Source: an uncultured Clostridia bacterium
Lineage (GTDB): Bacteria > Bacillota > Clostridia > TANB77 > CAG-508
Assembly (NCBI GenBank): GCA_944388775.1
Contig: CALXKC010000003.1
Location: 1 to 63,147 of the forward strand
Length of the DNA: 63,147 nt
Direction of reading: 5' to 3'
Made by a program: the position numbers and the translations under genes. This document shows, piece after piece, positions 19,327 through 28,804 of the stretch (its first letter is position 1; each line of letters starts with the position of its first letter). The notes beneath the pieces are model-generated. The model worked only from the letters and a program-made list of their open reading frames with translations. It was not told the origin of the DNA and made no database searches.

Positions 19327-20832
19327 TCAAAATCTTTCTTTTAAATTATTTAAAAACCTTATTTTCAATTGAATAATAACAACATAAACTAAAACAAAAA
19401 CACCAATTTTAAAAATTGTTTCAACTAAAATAGAAGAAAAAGTAAAAGGTATATTGCATATAACCAAATATGCAAAAATGCAAGCGATTATAGGAAAGAC
19501 AATAAATTTAAAAGGGTTAATATAATATTTAATTTTAGACTTCAATTGTAAAATGCTAACTGTAAAATTTAAAAGTTCACTAACAAAAATACTTAAAATA
19601 TATCCAGTAATTCCTAAATGTGGAACTACAAAGTATATAATAGCAATTGTAATTACTAAATCTAAAATATTGCAAAACATTACATTAGTCTGTTCATTTA
19701 TGCCTTTTAAAATATTATCAATTATATTATCAACATACATAAAAAACACTAAAGGGGCAAGTAATTTAATCATAGGTGCAGCTTCTAAATTTTGATATAT
19801 AGCTAGACTTAATTCATTAGAAAAAAAGAAAAAGACTCCAGTTACACATATACAAAATAAAGAAGCAGCCTTAAAAATTTTATTACATACATCTTTCATC
19901 CTTTTATAATATTTACTTGCAAGTAACCTTGAAAATTCAGGAACAAGTAAACTGCTAAAAGACGCAAAAAATACATTTGCATATAACAAAACAGGCAATA
20001 CCATTCCATTAATTAAACCATATTGAGAAACAGCCATAGAATATGTAAGTCCAGACATTTCTAATCTAATCGGAATTAAAAATTGTTTTAATGAAGAAAG
20101 ACCTGAACGTATATATGATGTTATTGCAATAGGAAAAGATATTGAAAATATTTGTTTTTTCATTTGAAGAGAAGTAGACCTTTTATTTAGATATTTTCTT
20201 ATATCAACTAAATAGAAAATCATATTTAATGAAAAAGAAAAGAATTCTGAAATTACATCTCCTAAAATTAATGAAATACAAATATATTCAATTCCTTTTG
20301 AAATGTTAAAATGCAATAAAATTAATGTTGCAACTATTTTCATAGTCATTTCTACTGTTTGTGATATTGCACCTTTATATGATTTGCCAACAGAAGAAAA
20401 ATATCCATTTATAACAGAAGAAACAGCAATAAAAGGAAGTCCAAGAGCAATTACATAAATTGGGACACTTGAAACAGTTGCTTTTAGCCAAGATTCTGAA
20501 ACCATTGGTGCAGCGAGAAAAATTATCAATCCAGAAATTAGGCTTAATATTACAGAAAACCATATACAAGTTTTTGTTGCATTTATTCCTGTTATATAAT
20601 CTTTTTTTGCAAATCTTTCTGAGACTATATAAGTACAGGCAATTCCAATTCCAGAAGTAGCAATTGTAATTGCAAAATTGTATACAGACATAATTAGGCT
20701 AAAAGTTCCAATTGCTTCTGTTCCTACTTTATTAGATATGTATATATTAAAAACTAAGCCAATTCCACGCATAAATAATGTTGTGAGTGTTAAAATGAAA
20801 CCATTTATTAAAAATATTTTTGCTTTTCTCAA
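19327..20832 (-). CDS. SpoVB-like polysaccharide/lipid flippase (MOP/MATE-like)
   Basis: 501 residues with about 12-14 membrane helices. It belongs to the MurJ/SpoVB branch of the MOP exporter superfamily: start AKIFLINGFILTLTTLFMR, GTEAIGTFSLIMSVYNFAITIATSGIG near 36, and GYFSSVGKSYKGAISQTVEM near 145. Such proteins flip lipid-linked cell-wall precursors, SpoVB for the spore cortex. The downstream VanW and dacF genes on the same strand make an envelope/cortex operon plausible. Whether it is SpoVB proper or another paralogue cannot be decided from this sequence. Confidence 0.85.
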   Translation of the reverse strand: MRKAKIFLINGFILTLTTLFMRGIGLVFNIYISNKVGTEAIGTFSLIMSVYNFAITIATSGIGIACTYIVSERFAKKDYITGINATKTCIWFSVILSLISGLIIFLAAPMVSESWLKATVSSVPIYVIALGLPFIAVSSVINGYFSSVGKSYKGAISQTVEMTMKIVATLILLHFNISKGIEYICISLILGDVISEFFSFSLNMIFYLVDIRKYLNKRSTSLQMKKQIFSISFPIAITSYIRSGLSSLKQFLIPIRLEMSGLTYSMAVSQYGLINGMVLPVLLYANVFFASFSSLLVPEFSRLLASKYYKRMKDVCNKIFKAASLFCICVTGVFFFFSNELSLAIYQNLEAAPMIKLLAPLVFFMYVDNIIDNILKGINEQTNVMFCNILDLVITIAIIYFVVPHLGITGYILSIFVSELLNFTVSILQLKSKIKYYINPFKFIVFPIIACIFAYLVICNIPFTFSSILVETIFKIGVFVLVYVVIIQLKIRFLNNLKERF

Positions 20833-20911
20833 AATTTTATCACCAAACTTTTAAAAAATTATTAAAATTCATAATTTGTCATTTAAGTTTATGAAGAAAG
20901 TTCAAAAAATA

Positions 20912-20940
20912 TTGACATTTTAACTAAATAAAAGTATAAT
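20912..20940 (+). promoter_or_regulatory. consensus sigma-A promoter
   Basis: TTGACA (20912-20917), 17-bp spacer, TATAAT (20935-20940): perfect consensus in both boxes, driving the small ORF at 20974 and possibly rpmE. Confidence 0.85.
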
Positions 20941-20973
20941 TAATATGTACTATATAAAGAGAGGAAGAGAATT

Positions 20974-21126
20974 ATGCTTGCAAAATATTGGAAAAAAATT
21001 GGAATGTTAATTTTAATAATTGCTTGTGTATTTAATATTATGAATAAATTAGTACATAAATTATCATTAAACAAAGAAATGATTTATTCTGCAACATATA
21101 TGCAGGAAGAAAATTCTAAAAAATAA
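20974..21126 (+). CDS. small membrane peptide, unknown
   Basis: 50 residues: basic start MLAKYWKK, one membrane helix (IGMLILIIACVFNIM), then a polar tail ending QEENSKK. GAGGAAGAG lies 7 bases before the ATG and a consensus promoter 34 bases upstream. Not recognised. It could be a membrane microprotein or a leader peptide ahead of rpmE (94 bases downstream, no terminator between). Confidence 0.55.
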   Translation: MLAKYWKKIGMLILIIACVFNIMNKLVHKLSLNKEMIYSATYMQEENSKK

Positions 21127-21219
21127 AAAATATCTTAAAATAACACTTGAAAAAATAGATAAAATATGTTATTATAAAAAGCAGTCATGTTATTAAATAC
21201 GAGAAAGAGGTGAACTAGA

Positions 21220-21420
21220 ATGAAAGAAGGAATACATCCAAATTATAACCAAACAACAATCACATGTGCATGTGGTAATGTTTTAGAAGTTGGTTCAACA
21301 AAAAAAGATTTAAAAGTAGACGTATGCTCTAAATGCCATCCATTCTGGACAGGAAACTTAAGACAAGAGACAGTTGGTGGTAGAGCAGATAAATTCAAGA
21401 AAAAATATGGTTTAGCATAA
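21220..21420 (+). CDS. rpmE: 50S ribosomal protein L31 (zinc form)
   Basis: 66 residues. It has the zinc-binding Cys set of C+ L31 (CACG near residue 16 and [10 protein letters not shown] near 36) and the family end [23 protein letters not shown] is the ribosome site. It is followed by a hairpin terminator with an unusual loop. Confidence 0.97.
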   Translation: MKEGIHPNYNQTTITCACGNVLEVGSTKKDLKVDVCSKCHPFWTGNLRQETVGGRADKFKKKYGLA

Positions 21421-21422
21421 TT

Positions 21423-21461
21423 AAATGTCGTATTGGGGACGTTTCTCATACGACATTTTTA
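21423..21461 (+). terminator. rpmE terminator with a repeat-like loop
   Basis: An 11-bp stem AAATGTCGTAT/ATACGACATTT and T run. The 14-nt loop TGGGGACGTTTCTC contains the GGGGACGTTTC word of the dispersed palindromes (same word as in copy I at 41240), so this terminator may be built from a repeat copy. Confidence 0.8.
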
Positions 21462-21505
21462 TTTTAATATTTAGTTTTTAAATAATTTTTTTATATTTTT
21501 TTCTG

Positions 21506-21724
21506 TTATAAATTCATTTTTCTAGCATCATCAGGTATATAATCATAATTTTCTAGCTTTTTTACAGGTGTAGGATGATTACAATTTATATAATATAAAT
21601 TAACAGTATTGCCTAAGTCATAATCTATATATGATTTCATATCTAATTTTGCCCATAGTTCAATTTGATTTAAAAAGAAAAAAAGTATTGAAATATTAAA
21701 TATAATAAGATATAATATTAACAT
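21506..21724 (-). CDS. possible small membrane protein, unknown
   Basis: 72 residues from 21724 or 44 from an internal Met. A hydrophobic N-terminus (LILYLIIFNISILFFFLN) is followed by a polar tail with VNLYYINCNHPTPVKKLE. The tail looks protein-like, but I see no ribosome site before the first ATG. Otherwise the interval 21462-21797 holds nothing clear. Confidence 0.3.
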   Translation of the reverse strand: MLILYLIIFNISILFFFLNQIELWAKLDMKSYIDYDLGNTVNLYYINCNHPTPVKKLENYDYIPDDARKMNL

Positions 21725-21797
21725 AAAAATCTACAATTTGTAGTTCATATAGATGTAACTTGTAAACAAATTTGTTTTAGTTTAAGAGGAGGAGAAT

Positions 21798-22265
21798 ATG
21801 ACAGATAAAATAAAGAAATGGTTAATACGGAGAAGTGAAGGCGTAAAAAAAGTAAAGAAATGTGAAACAGTTCTTCTTATTATTTTAACAATTACATTTA
21901 TTATAGGTGTAATTGCGAATAATGATTTTTGTTTAACTATAAGTTTCTTTGGCTTCTTATTATTAGCAGTATTATTAAGATTGATAGTGATCTTTTTGGA
22001 AACTATAAATAGGAACAAAGACAAAATACTTCAGAACAATATAATTTACGTATTATTAAGTGAGGCTGAGTTTGTACAGGACTATCTTCATTATTTAGTT
22101 AATTGGCCAATAGCACTTTTTTCTTTATTTTTATACTCTAATATTCCAGAAGAAAAACATTTCATGGCAATATTATTGTTACTTATATTAGTTATTTCTT
22201 TAGTGATATTAGAGATAAAATTATCAGAAAAAATTTCAAGTATTTTTAAGGAAAAATTGTCATAA
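21798..22265 (+). CDS. four-helix membrane protein, unknown
   Basis: 155 residues, not recognised. A basic cytosolic start (KIKKWLIRRSEGVKKVKK), then two membrane helices (about 24-42 and 47-68), a polar loop, and two more (about 100-115 and 122-142), ending in a charged tail. AGAGGAGGAG precedes the ATG. It contains one in-frame CGG (ATA CGG AGA); reading this as a +1 shift would stop the protein within a few codons, so here CGG seems to be decoded in frame. It has its own terminator. Confidence 0.65.
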   Translation: MTDKIKKWLIRRSEGVKKVKKCETVLLIILTITFIIGVIANNDFCLTISFFGFLLLAVLLRLIVIFLETINRNKDKILQNNIIYVLLSEAEFVQDYLHYLVNWPIALFSLFLYSNIPEEKHFMAILLLLILVISLVILEIKLSEKISSIFKEKLS

Positions 22266-22270
22266 CCTTT

Positions 22271-22301
22271 ACCCAACATATGAAATTCATATGTTGGGTT
22301 T
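22271..22301 (+). terminator. hairpin after the 21798 gene
   Basis: Perfect 13-bp stem ACCCAACATATGA/TCATATGTTGGGT with an AAT loop; short T tail. Confidence 0.7.
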
Positions 22302-22448
22302 ACTAATATTAATAAAGCATTAAAATGGATTTGTAATAAATTGATTATTGTTAAAAATACTGTTAAAATTCCTTGCAAAATGTCCTAAAATGTAATAAAA
22401 TAGAAAAGCAGAAAAACAGCAAAAAGACGATAGGAAGGTTTAGAAAAA

Positions 22449-23864
22449 ATGAATGAAATAGAAGAACAAAAACAATACATGCAAAAAGTAAAAGAAATAA
22501 ATGAAAATAATAAAAAACTAAAATACACAATCCTAACAATGGGATGCCAATTAAATGAAAATGACTCAGAGAAACTATGTGGAATGTTAGAAGAAATGGG
22601 TTATGAAAAAACAGAAAACGGGCAAGAAGCAGATATGGCATTATTTAACACATGTTGTGTTAGAGAAAATGCTGAGGACAAATTATTTGGCAAGTTAGGA
22701 GAACTAAAAAGACTAAAAGAAGAAAAAGGAATAATCATTGCTATTGGTGGATGCATGATGCAAGAAAAACATATAACAGATAAAATAAAACAAAGCTATC
22801 CATTTGTAGATATAATTTTCGGAACACACACTCTTCAAAGATTTCCAGAGGATTTGTACAAAGTATTAACCGAAAAGATAAAATTAGAAGATATATTAGA
22901 TATTGACGGAAAAGTATATGAAGGTTTACCAATAAAAAGAGATAGTAATATAAAAGCATCTGTAACTATAATGAATGGATGCAATAATTTTTGTAGTTAT
23001 TGTATAGTTCCATATGTTCGTGGAAGAGAAAGAAGCAGAGAGCCAAGAGCAATTATTGAAGAAGTAAAAGATTTAGCAAAACAAGGGTATAAGGAAATTA
23101 CTCTTTTAGGACAAAATGTAAATTCATATTTGAGAGTAGAAAGAGAAAAACAAATACCATTTGAAGAATATGAAGGTGTACATTCATTTGCGACTTTATT
23201 AGAGGCAATTAACAAAATAGATGGAATTGAAAGAATTAGATTTGTTTCACCACATCCAAAGGATTTTACAGATGATGTGATAGATGCAATTAGCAAATGT
23301 GATAAAGTTTGTAAATTAGTACATTTACCATTACAATCTGGAAATACAAAAGTATTGAAAGAAATGAATAGGAAATACACTAAGGAGCAGTATTTAAAGT
23401 TAGTTGATAAAATGAAAGCAAAAATACCAAATTTAACTCTATCAACTGATATTATAGTTGGTTTTCCAGGTGAGACAGATGAAGAATTTGAAGATACACT
23501 TGATGTTGTAAGAAAAGTTAAATTTGAGCAAGTATATATGTTTATATATTCAAGAAGAGTTGGAACACCAGGAGATAGAATGGAAAATCAGATACCAGAA
23601 GAAATAAAGCATAAGAGATTTGATAAATTAAAAGAATTAGTTGAAAGCCAAATAGAAGAGAATAATCAAAAATATGTCGGAACAATTCAAAAAGTTTTAG
23701 TTGAAGGAGAAAGTAAAAACAATCAAGAGTTATTAACGGGAAGAACTGATAGTAATAAAGTTGTAATTTTTGAAGGTGATAAAAGTCTTATTGGGCAAAT
23801 GATTAACTTAAAAATTGTTTCAGAACATATGTGGTATTTAAAAGGCGAAGTTGTTGAAAAATAA
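22449..23864 (+). CDS. miaB: tRNA-2-methylthio-N6-dimethylallyladenosine synthase MiaB
   Basis: 471 residues. A radical-SAM methylthiotransferase modifying A37 of tRNAs reading UNN codons. UPF0004 domain Cys ligands sit in TMGCQLNENDSEK, FNTCCVRENAEDK and AIGGCMMQ; the radical-SAM cluster is GCNNFCSYCIVPYVRGRERS near 182; a C-terminal TRAM domain starts near 400. AGGAAGGTT precedes the ATG. It lies upstream of an unknown gene and mutS, as miaB-mutS often do in Firmicutes. Confidence 0.97.
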   Translation: MNEIEEQKQYMQKVKEINENNKKLKYTILTMGCQLNENDSEKLCGMLEEMGYEKTENGQEADMALFNTCCVRENAEDKLFGKLGELKRLKEEKGIIIAIGGCMMQEKHITDKIKQSYPFVDIIFGTHTLQRFPEDLYKVLTEKIKLEDILDIDGKVYEGLPIKRDSNIKASVTIMNGCNNFCSYCIVPYVRGRERSREPRAIIEEVKDLAKQGYKEITLLGQNVNSYLRVEREKQIPFEEYEGVHSFATLLEAINKIDGIERIRFVSPHPKDFTDDVIDAISKCDKVCKLVHLPLQSGNTKVLKEMNRKYTKEQYLKLVDKMKAKIPNLTLSTDIIVGFPGETDEEFEDTLDVVRKVKFEQVYMFIYSRRVGTPGDRMENQIPEEIKHKRFDKLKELVESQIEENNQKYVGTIQKVLVEGESKNNQELLTGRTDSNKVVIFEGDKSLIGQMINLKIVSEHMWYLKGEVVEK

Positions 23865-23958
23865 GTACAATTTCAGTTGTGTTAAATTTTATCAACAATG
23901 AGATTATATAAAAGTATAAATATTAATAGATTAATTAGAGAAAGGAACAAATGAAATT

Positions 23959-24666
23959 ATGAGTACAAATGAAGTTAAAGAAGAAAATGTAAAAACAATT
24001 GTAAAATTAGGAATAGACGTAAAAGATATAGCTGATATATATTTAAAAGTAGCAACAAAAGGACATGACATATCAAAACAAAAATTTATTGAACAACTAA
24101 CAGAAATATTTAAGTTTTTTCAATCAAGAAATAAAGGGTTAGAAGAAACACAAGAAGTAATATATAAAGATGACGTACTTAATATGATTATGAAAAACAG
24201 AAATATGATTAATCTTAATGTAAATAAAAAAATTAAAGCAATATGTGAAAAGCTAGATTCATATTATTTTATGACACAAGAGGAAACAAATAAGTTAATT
24301 AAAGCTAATCCAAAAATATTTAATATAAACATGCTTGATTTAGAAATATATTCAACAGTGCTATCAGATTATGCAGTTGAAGTTGATAAAAGTATTGTTA
24401 ATTTATTTGAATATGTACTAAAAAAACAAAGTGAGTTATTAAGTCAAAATGTAAATGTTATATATTCAAGATTGAAATATTTAGAAGAATGTAAAGGTAC
24501 AAAGAAATTAAGTTTGGAAGATGTTTCAAACTTAGGAAATGTAAAGTTTATGGTAGATAAAAAAGAAGTGCAAGATGAAATTTTGAAAAAATATGATAAT
24601 CTACCAGAATATAATGGGGAGAGTTTAGTGGACTTTAAAGAAAAGCTTAGAAACATTGAAAAATAA
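23959..24666 (+). CDS. alpha-helical protein, unknown
   Basis: 235 residues, not recognised. Predominantly helical, charged and cytosolic. The middle has spaced units such as LIKANPKIFNINMLDLE and YSRLKYLEECKG, superficially like mTERF-type helical repeats, but I cannot support that assignment. AGAAAGGAAC lies before the ATG. It sits between miaB and mutS on the same strand. Confidence 0.6.
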   Translation: MSTNEVKEENVKTIVKLGIDVKDIADIYLKVATKGHDISKQKFIEQLTEIFKFFQSRNKGLEETQEVIYKDDVLNMIMKNRNMINLNVNKKIKAICEKLDSYYFMTQEETNKLIKANPKIFNINMLDLEIYSTVLSDYAVEVDKSIVNLFEYVLKKQSELLSQNVNVIYSRLKYLEECKGTKKLSLEDVSNLGNVKFMVDKKEVQDEILKKYDNLPEYNGESLVDFKEKLRNIEK

Positions 24667-24710
24667 TTGTAATTTGGGCTAAAGGGCGTAATTTCTTAAC
24701 TATTAAAAAA

Positions 24711-24771
24711 GTGGCGTCCCTTTTATGACCAAAAATGGTCAGTCCGAACCTGAACTGACCAAACCGACCAG
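24711..24771. repeat. dispersed palindromic repeat, copy D
   Basis: GTGGCGTCCCTTTTATGACC-AAAAAT-GGTCAGTCCGAACCTGAACTGACC. Nearly identical to copy E at 52824. It ends a few bases before the mutS ribosome site. Confidence 0.88.
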
Positions 24772-24791
24772 AGAAAGGAATGAAGAAATTA

Positions 24792-27416
24792 ATGGCAGAA
24801 AAAAATGAATTTTCACCTATGATGCAAAGATATCTTGAAACAAAAGAACAATATAAAGATTGCATATTATTCTACCGTTTAGGAGATTTTTATGAAATGT
24901 TCTTTGATGATGCAATACTTGCCGCAAGGGAGCTAGAAATAACTTTAACAGGAAAAGATTGTGGACAAGAAGAAAGAGCTCCAATGGCTGGAGTTCCACA
25001 TCATGCAGCAGAAATGTATATTGCAAAATTAGTAGCTAAAGGATATAAAGTTGCAATTTGTGAACAGTTAGAAGATCCTAAAAAAACAAAAGGCATTGTA
25101 AAAAGAGGTGTTATTAGAGTTGTAACTCCAGGAACTATTGTAGAGAGTAATATGCTTGAAGAAAGAAAAAATAATTATATAATGTCTATTTTTAAATCTG
25201 GTATTTATTATGGAATTAGTGTATGTGATATTTCAACAGGTGAATTTTATTCTGCTGAAATCAAGGATAACTATAATTTCCCAATGTTATTAGATGAAAT
25301 TGCAAGATATACTCCATCAGAATTAGTTATTAATTCAATGATGGGAGATTGTACTGATGAGATAAACAAGATAAAGGAAAGATTTGAGAATATATATATT
25401 ACACATTTTAATGATGAATTTTTTAAATATGACATTGACATATTATCTTTAAGATTTAATATATTAGATAATAAAAACAAGAAAATAGAAGATTTGGAAC
25501 AATATACATTAGCAGTTCCCTCTATAAATGCTTTAATAGAATATATAGAGCAAACTCAAAAAACAAGTTTAGACCATATAAACAAAATCAAAATATATAA
25601 ATTATCAAGATATATGGCATTAGATATAAATGCAAGAAGAAATCTTGAAATTACTGAAAAGATGAGAGATAAATCTAAAAAAGGTACACTTTTATGGGTT
25701 TTAGATAAAACAGCAACATCAATGGGAGGAAGAATGCTTAGAAGATGGCTAAGTGATCCTTTAATTGATGTTACAGAAATAAATAGAAGGTTAAATGCAG
25801 TAAAAGAGCTAAAAGATGATGTTATTCTAAGAGGAGATATAATAGATAATTTAAAAAAGGTTTATGATATTGAAAGATTATCTGGAAAAATGGCTTATGG
25901 AAATGCTAATGCAAGAGATATGATTACATTGAAAAATTCTCTATATAAATTACCAGAAGTAAAACAGGTTTTAAGTAAATGCAAATCTGAAATGTTAAAA
26001 GATTTATATGAAAATTTAGATGAATTACAGGACATGTATCAATTAATTGACAAATCTATTGTTGAAGAGCCACCTATGAGTATTACAGATGGTGGGATTA
26101 TAAAACTTGGATATGATGAAGAAATTGATAAGCTAAAAACTGCTCAGACTGAAGGAAAGAATTGGTTAATTCAATTAGAAGCGGACGAAAGAGAAAAAAC
26201 AGGAATTAAAAATCTAAAAGTTGGATTTAATAAAGTATTTGGATATTTTATTGAAGTAACAAAATCAAACTTAAGCCAAGTGCCAGAAAGATATATTCGT
26301 AAACAAACATTAACAAATGCTGAAAGATATATTACAGAAGAATTAAAGAATTTGGAAAATCAAATTTTAGGTGCAGAAGAAAAAGTTACAAGTTTAGAGT
26401 ATGAAGCATTTACAAAGATTAGAGAAGAAATAGCAAAAAATATTAGAAGGTTACAAAAGACAAGTGAAGTAGTTGCAACATTGGATGTTTTAGAATCTTT
26501 TGCACAAGTAGCTGAAGATATGAATTACTGTATGCCTGAAGTTAATTCATATGGTACAATAGACATAAAAGAAGGAAGACATCCAGTAATTGAAAAAATA
26601 TTAGGAGCAGGTGGATTTGTTGAAAATGATACATATCTTGATGAAGGGGACAATAGATTAGCAGTAATAACTGGACCTAATATGGCTGGAAAATCAACAT
26701 ATATGAGACAAGTAGCATTAATTACATTAATGGCACAAGTAGGAAGTTTTGTACCAGCGACATCAGCAAAAATAGGAGTAGTAGATAAAATCTTTACAAG
26801 GGTTGGAGCATCAGATGATTTGAGTATGGGACAAAGTACATTTATGGTTGAAATGATGGAAGTTGCAACAATACTTAAAGAAGCAACTAAAAATAGTTTG
26901 GTAATTTTAGATGAAATAGGAAGAGGAACTTCTACATATGATGGACTTTCAATTGCTTGGGCTGTTGCAGAGTATATAGCAGACAAAGAAAAATGTGGGG
27001 CTAAAACATTATTTGCAACACACTATCATGAATTAACTGAACTAGAAGAAAAGCTAGATGGTGTTAAAAACTATTCTATTGCAGTAAAAGAAAAAGGAGA
27101 AGATATAATCTTTTTAAGGAAGATTGTAAGAGGAGGAACAGATGAAAGCTATGGAATACATGTTGCAAGATTAGCAGGTGTTCCAAAAGCTGTTACACAA
27201 AAGGCTAATGAAATATTACGTTCATTAGAAAGAAAAAATATTTTAACAGGAAAGAAACAGGAAAAACAAGATAAAAAGCAAGTTGAAGGACAGTTTGATT
27301 TATATAACTACAAATTAGCAGAGATTGCCCATGAGGTGGATAAAATTAATTTAAATGAATTAACACCAATTGATGCTTTGAATACACTTGTGAAAATTAA
27401 AGAAAAGTTAAAATAG
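24792..27416 (+). CDS. mutS: DNA mismatch repair protein MutS
   Basis: 874 residues. Mismatch recognition ATPase. N-terminal mismatch-binding domain with FYRLGDFYEMFFDDA (Phe-x-Glu wedge region), core/clamp domains, and a C-terminal ABC ATPase with Walker A TGPNMAGKSTYMRQ near 630, the ST-motif, and LVILDEIGRGTSTYDG. ATG 24792 is preferred; ATG 24780 is flush against AAAGGA. The stop TAG at 27414-27416 is the first three bases of repeat copy G. mutL is not adjacent. Confidence 0.96.
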   Translation: MAEKNEFSPMMQRYLETKEQYKDCILFYRLGDFYEMFFDDAILAARELEITLTGKDCGQEERAPMAGVPHHAAEMYIAKLVAKGYKVAICEQLEDPKKTKGIVKRGVIRVVTPGTIVESNMLEERKNNYIMSIFKSGIYYGISVCDISTGEFYSAEIKDNYNFPMLLDEIARYTPSELVINSMMGDCTDEINKIKERFENIYITHFNDEFFKYDIDILSLRFNILDNKNKKIEDLEQYTLAVPSINALIEYIEQTQKTSLDHINKIKIYKLSRYMALDINARRNLEITEKMRDKSKKGTLLWVLDKTATSMGGRMLRRWLSDPLIDVTEINRRLNAVKELKDDVILRGDIIDNLKKVYDIERLSGKMAYGNANARDMITLKNSLYKLPEVKQVLSKCKSEMLKDLYENLDELQDMYQLIDKSIVEEPPMSITDGGIIKLGYDEEIDKLKTAQTEGKNWLIQLEADEREKTGIKNLKVGFNKVFGYFIEVTKSNLSQVPERYIRKQTLTNAERYITEELKNLENQILGAEEKVTSLEYEAFTKIREEIAKNIRRLQKTSEVVATLDVLESFAQVAEDMNYCMPEVNSYGTIDIKEGRHPVIEKILGAGGFVENDTYLDEGDNRLAVITGPNMAGKSTYMRQVALITLMAQVGSFVPATSAKIGVVDKIFTRVGASDDLSMGQSTFMVEMMEVATILKEATKNSLVILDEIGRGTSTYDGLSIAWAVAEYIADKEKCGAKTLFATHYHELTELEEKLDGVKNYSIAVKEKGEDIIFLRKIVRGGTDESYGIHVARLAGVPKAVTQKANEILRSLERKNILTGKKQEKQDKKQVEGQFDLYNYKLAEIAHEVDKINLNELTPIDALNTLVKIKEKLK

Positions 27417-27460
27417 GGACGTGTCAAATCGTTTCATTTTGAAACGATTTGGTCAGACCT
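27414..27460. repeat. dispersed palindromic repeat, copy G
   Basis: TAGGGACGTGT, then hairpin CAAATCGTTTCA-TTT-TGAAACGATTTG, then GTCAGACC. Its first TAG is the mutS stop codon. It could also act as the mutS 3' hairpin. Confidence 0.88.
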
Positions 27461-27492
27461 AAAATATTAAATAAAGAAAGGAAGTTCTAAAA

Positions 27493-28002
27493 ATGGGAAA
27501 AGATGGTTCAAAAAAATTTAGAGATAGGATTAGAAAAAGTGCAGAAGTTCACTTAGAAGGAAAAGATGGTACAAGAAAAAGAAGCGAGAGCGAAATTTTA
27601 GCTATGTATTATAGTGAACAGGATATTAAAAGAGGAGAAAAGAGAATAGAAAAAAGAATAGCAAAAAATAAAAGAGAATATGAAAGACAAGGTAAAAGAT
27701 ATCCTGAAGCAGATAATTCAGAAAGAAATTATTATTATGTAAGAAAGAAAGTTGACTCTACTGGTAAAATAAACAGTATTGGAATAACAGAGGATGACTA
27801 TAATAATCCTAAATGCTTAGGATATAAAGCAAAAATGATGATTTCAGCAGTTGCTTCACCAAATGGACCTCATCAAATACAAGTAGAGCATCATGGAGAG
27901 TATACAGATGAAGAAAAGATAATATTAAAACAAATTGAGAAAATGAAAAAGAATTTAAAAGAAATGCAAGAAGCTTTTAAATATGAAGATTCTGAAAGAT
28001 AA
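27493..28002 (+). CDS. basic cytosolic protein, unknown
   Basis: 169 residues, not recognised. Lys/Arg/Glu-rich first half (KKFRDRIRKSAEVHL, EKRIEKRIAKNKREYERQ), a central block RNYYYVRKKVDSTG that may form beta strands, and a helical C-terminus. No membrane segment. GAAAGGAAG is the ribosome site and the hairpin at 28035 terminates it. Confidence 0.6.
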   Translation: MGKDGSKKFRDRIRKSAEVHLEGKDGTRKRSESEILAMYYSEQDIKRGEKRIEKRIAKNKREYERQGKRYPEADNSERNYYYVRKKVDSTGKINSIGITEDDYNNPKCLGYKAKMMISAVASPNGPHQIQVEHHGEYTDEEKIILKQIEKMKKNLKEMQEAFKYEDSER

Positions 28003-28034
28003 GATAAATAATGTGAGAAAAAATAGCTTTGAAG

Positions 28035-28076
28035 AAACAGTTTAGTAGTAATATTTTGCTACTAAACTGTTTTAAA
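28035..28076 (+). terminator. terminator after the 27493 gene
   Basis: A 14-bp stem AAACAGTTTAGTAG/CTACTAAACTGTTT followed by TAAAAG. The left arm is preceded by few A residues, so use by the facing minus-strand gene is uncertain. Confidence 0.7.
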
Positions 28077-28124
28077 AGTTGTAATATCATTCATACTATT
28101 CTTTTTTCTGTTATTTAAAATAAT

Positions 28125-28760
28125 TTATTTATACAAAAGCGTTACTCTACGATTTTTCACTTCAATCAACTTTTCCTCTTTCAAATGCTTCAACTCTCTA
28201 AACATAGCAGACCTGTTAATAGCAAGATAATCAGCCAAATCCTTAAAAGAAAAAGACAAAAAAATATTATTATTCAAATGCCCCTTTTTATATTCCATCT
28301 CAAAATACTCAAGAAGTTTTTCCCTAATTTGTTTCTTTTCTAAAACCTTAATTCTTTCATTTTTTTCCTTCATCTTAATATTTATAATATCAAACAAATT
28401 CCTAAAAAAAATATTAAAATAATTATGATTCAAATTTTGTGGATTAATCAATTTATCATAATCAATAACCAAAACATCAGTATCCTGTTTTGCAATAATT
28501 TGATAATTTTCGCTATTAGTCAAAGAAATATTAGTACCAAAGACACTATCTTTATAAAGATTATCTATTACAATTTCATTTCCATTATATTCAATATTCA
28601 AAATTTGAGCATATCCCTCTAAAATAATTCCAACAATATTTTCATTTTTTATAGTAGGCAAAATCTCTTGATTTTTGTTGAATTTATAGACGTGAACGCC
28701 CAGTAAATCAAACAATTTATTTATTTGAGATTTTGTCAAACCCTCAAAAGGAGTAGCCAT
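28125..28760 (-). CDS. Crp/Fnr-family transcription regulator
   Basis: 211 residues. An N-terminal cyclic-nucleotide-binding-like beta roll (about 15-120; LEGYAQILNIEYNGNEIVID) without an evident Fe-S Cys set, a long linker helix, and a C-terminal winged helix with FSFKDLADYLAINRSAMFRELKHLKEE, the usual HTH_Crp recognition pattern. ATG 28760 fits AGGTGAT best. It is transcribed divergently from nrdDG across about 120 bases, so it is the obvious candidate regulator of anaerobic ribonucleotide reduction; this is inference. Confidence 0.85.
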   Translation of the reverse strand: MATPFEGLTKSQINKLFDLLGVHVYKFNKNQEILPTIKNENIVGIILEGYAQILNIEYNGNEIVIDNLYKDSVFGTNISLTNSENYQIIAKQDTDVLVIDYDKLINPQNLNHNYFNIFFRNLFDIINIKMKEKNERIKVLEKKQIREKLLEYFEMEYKKGHLNNNIFLSFSFKDLADYLAINRSAMFRELKHLKEEKLIEVKNRRVTLLYK

Positions 28761-28804
28761 AACCATCACCTGAAAAATATTTTAACAAAAAAATAAAAAA
28801 GGTG

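Noticed and set aside
21798..21850. CGG at codon 11 of the 21798 gene as another +1 shift site
   Set aside because: A shift there runs into a stop after six codons, whereas the zero frame continues as a coherent four-helix membrane protein.
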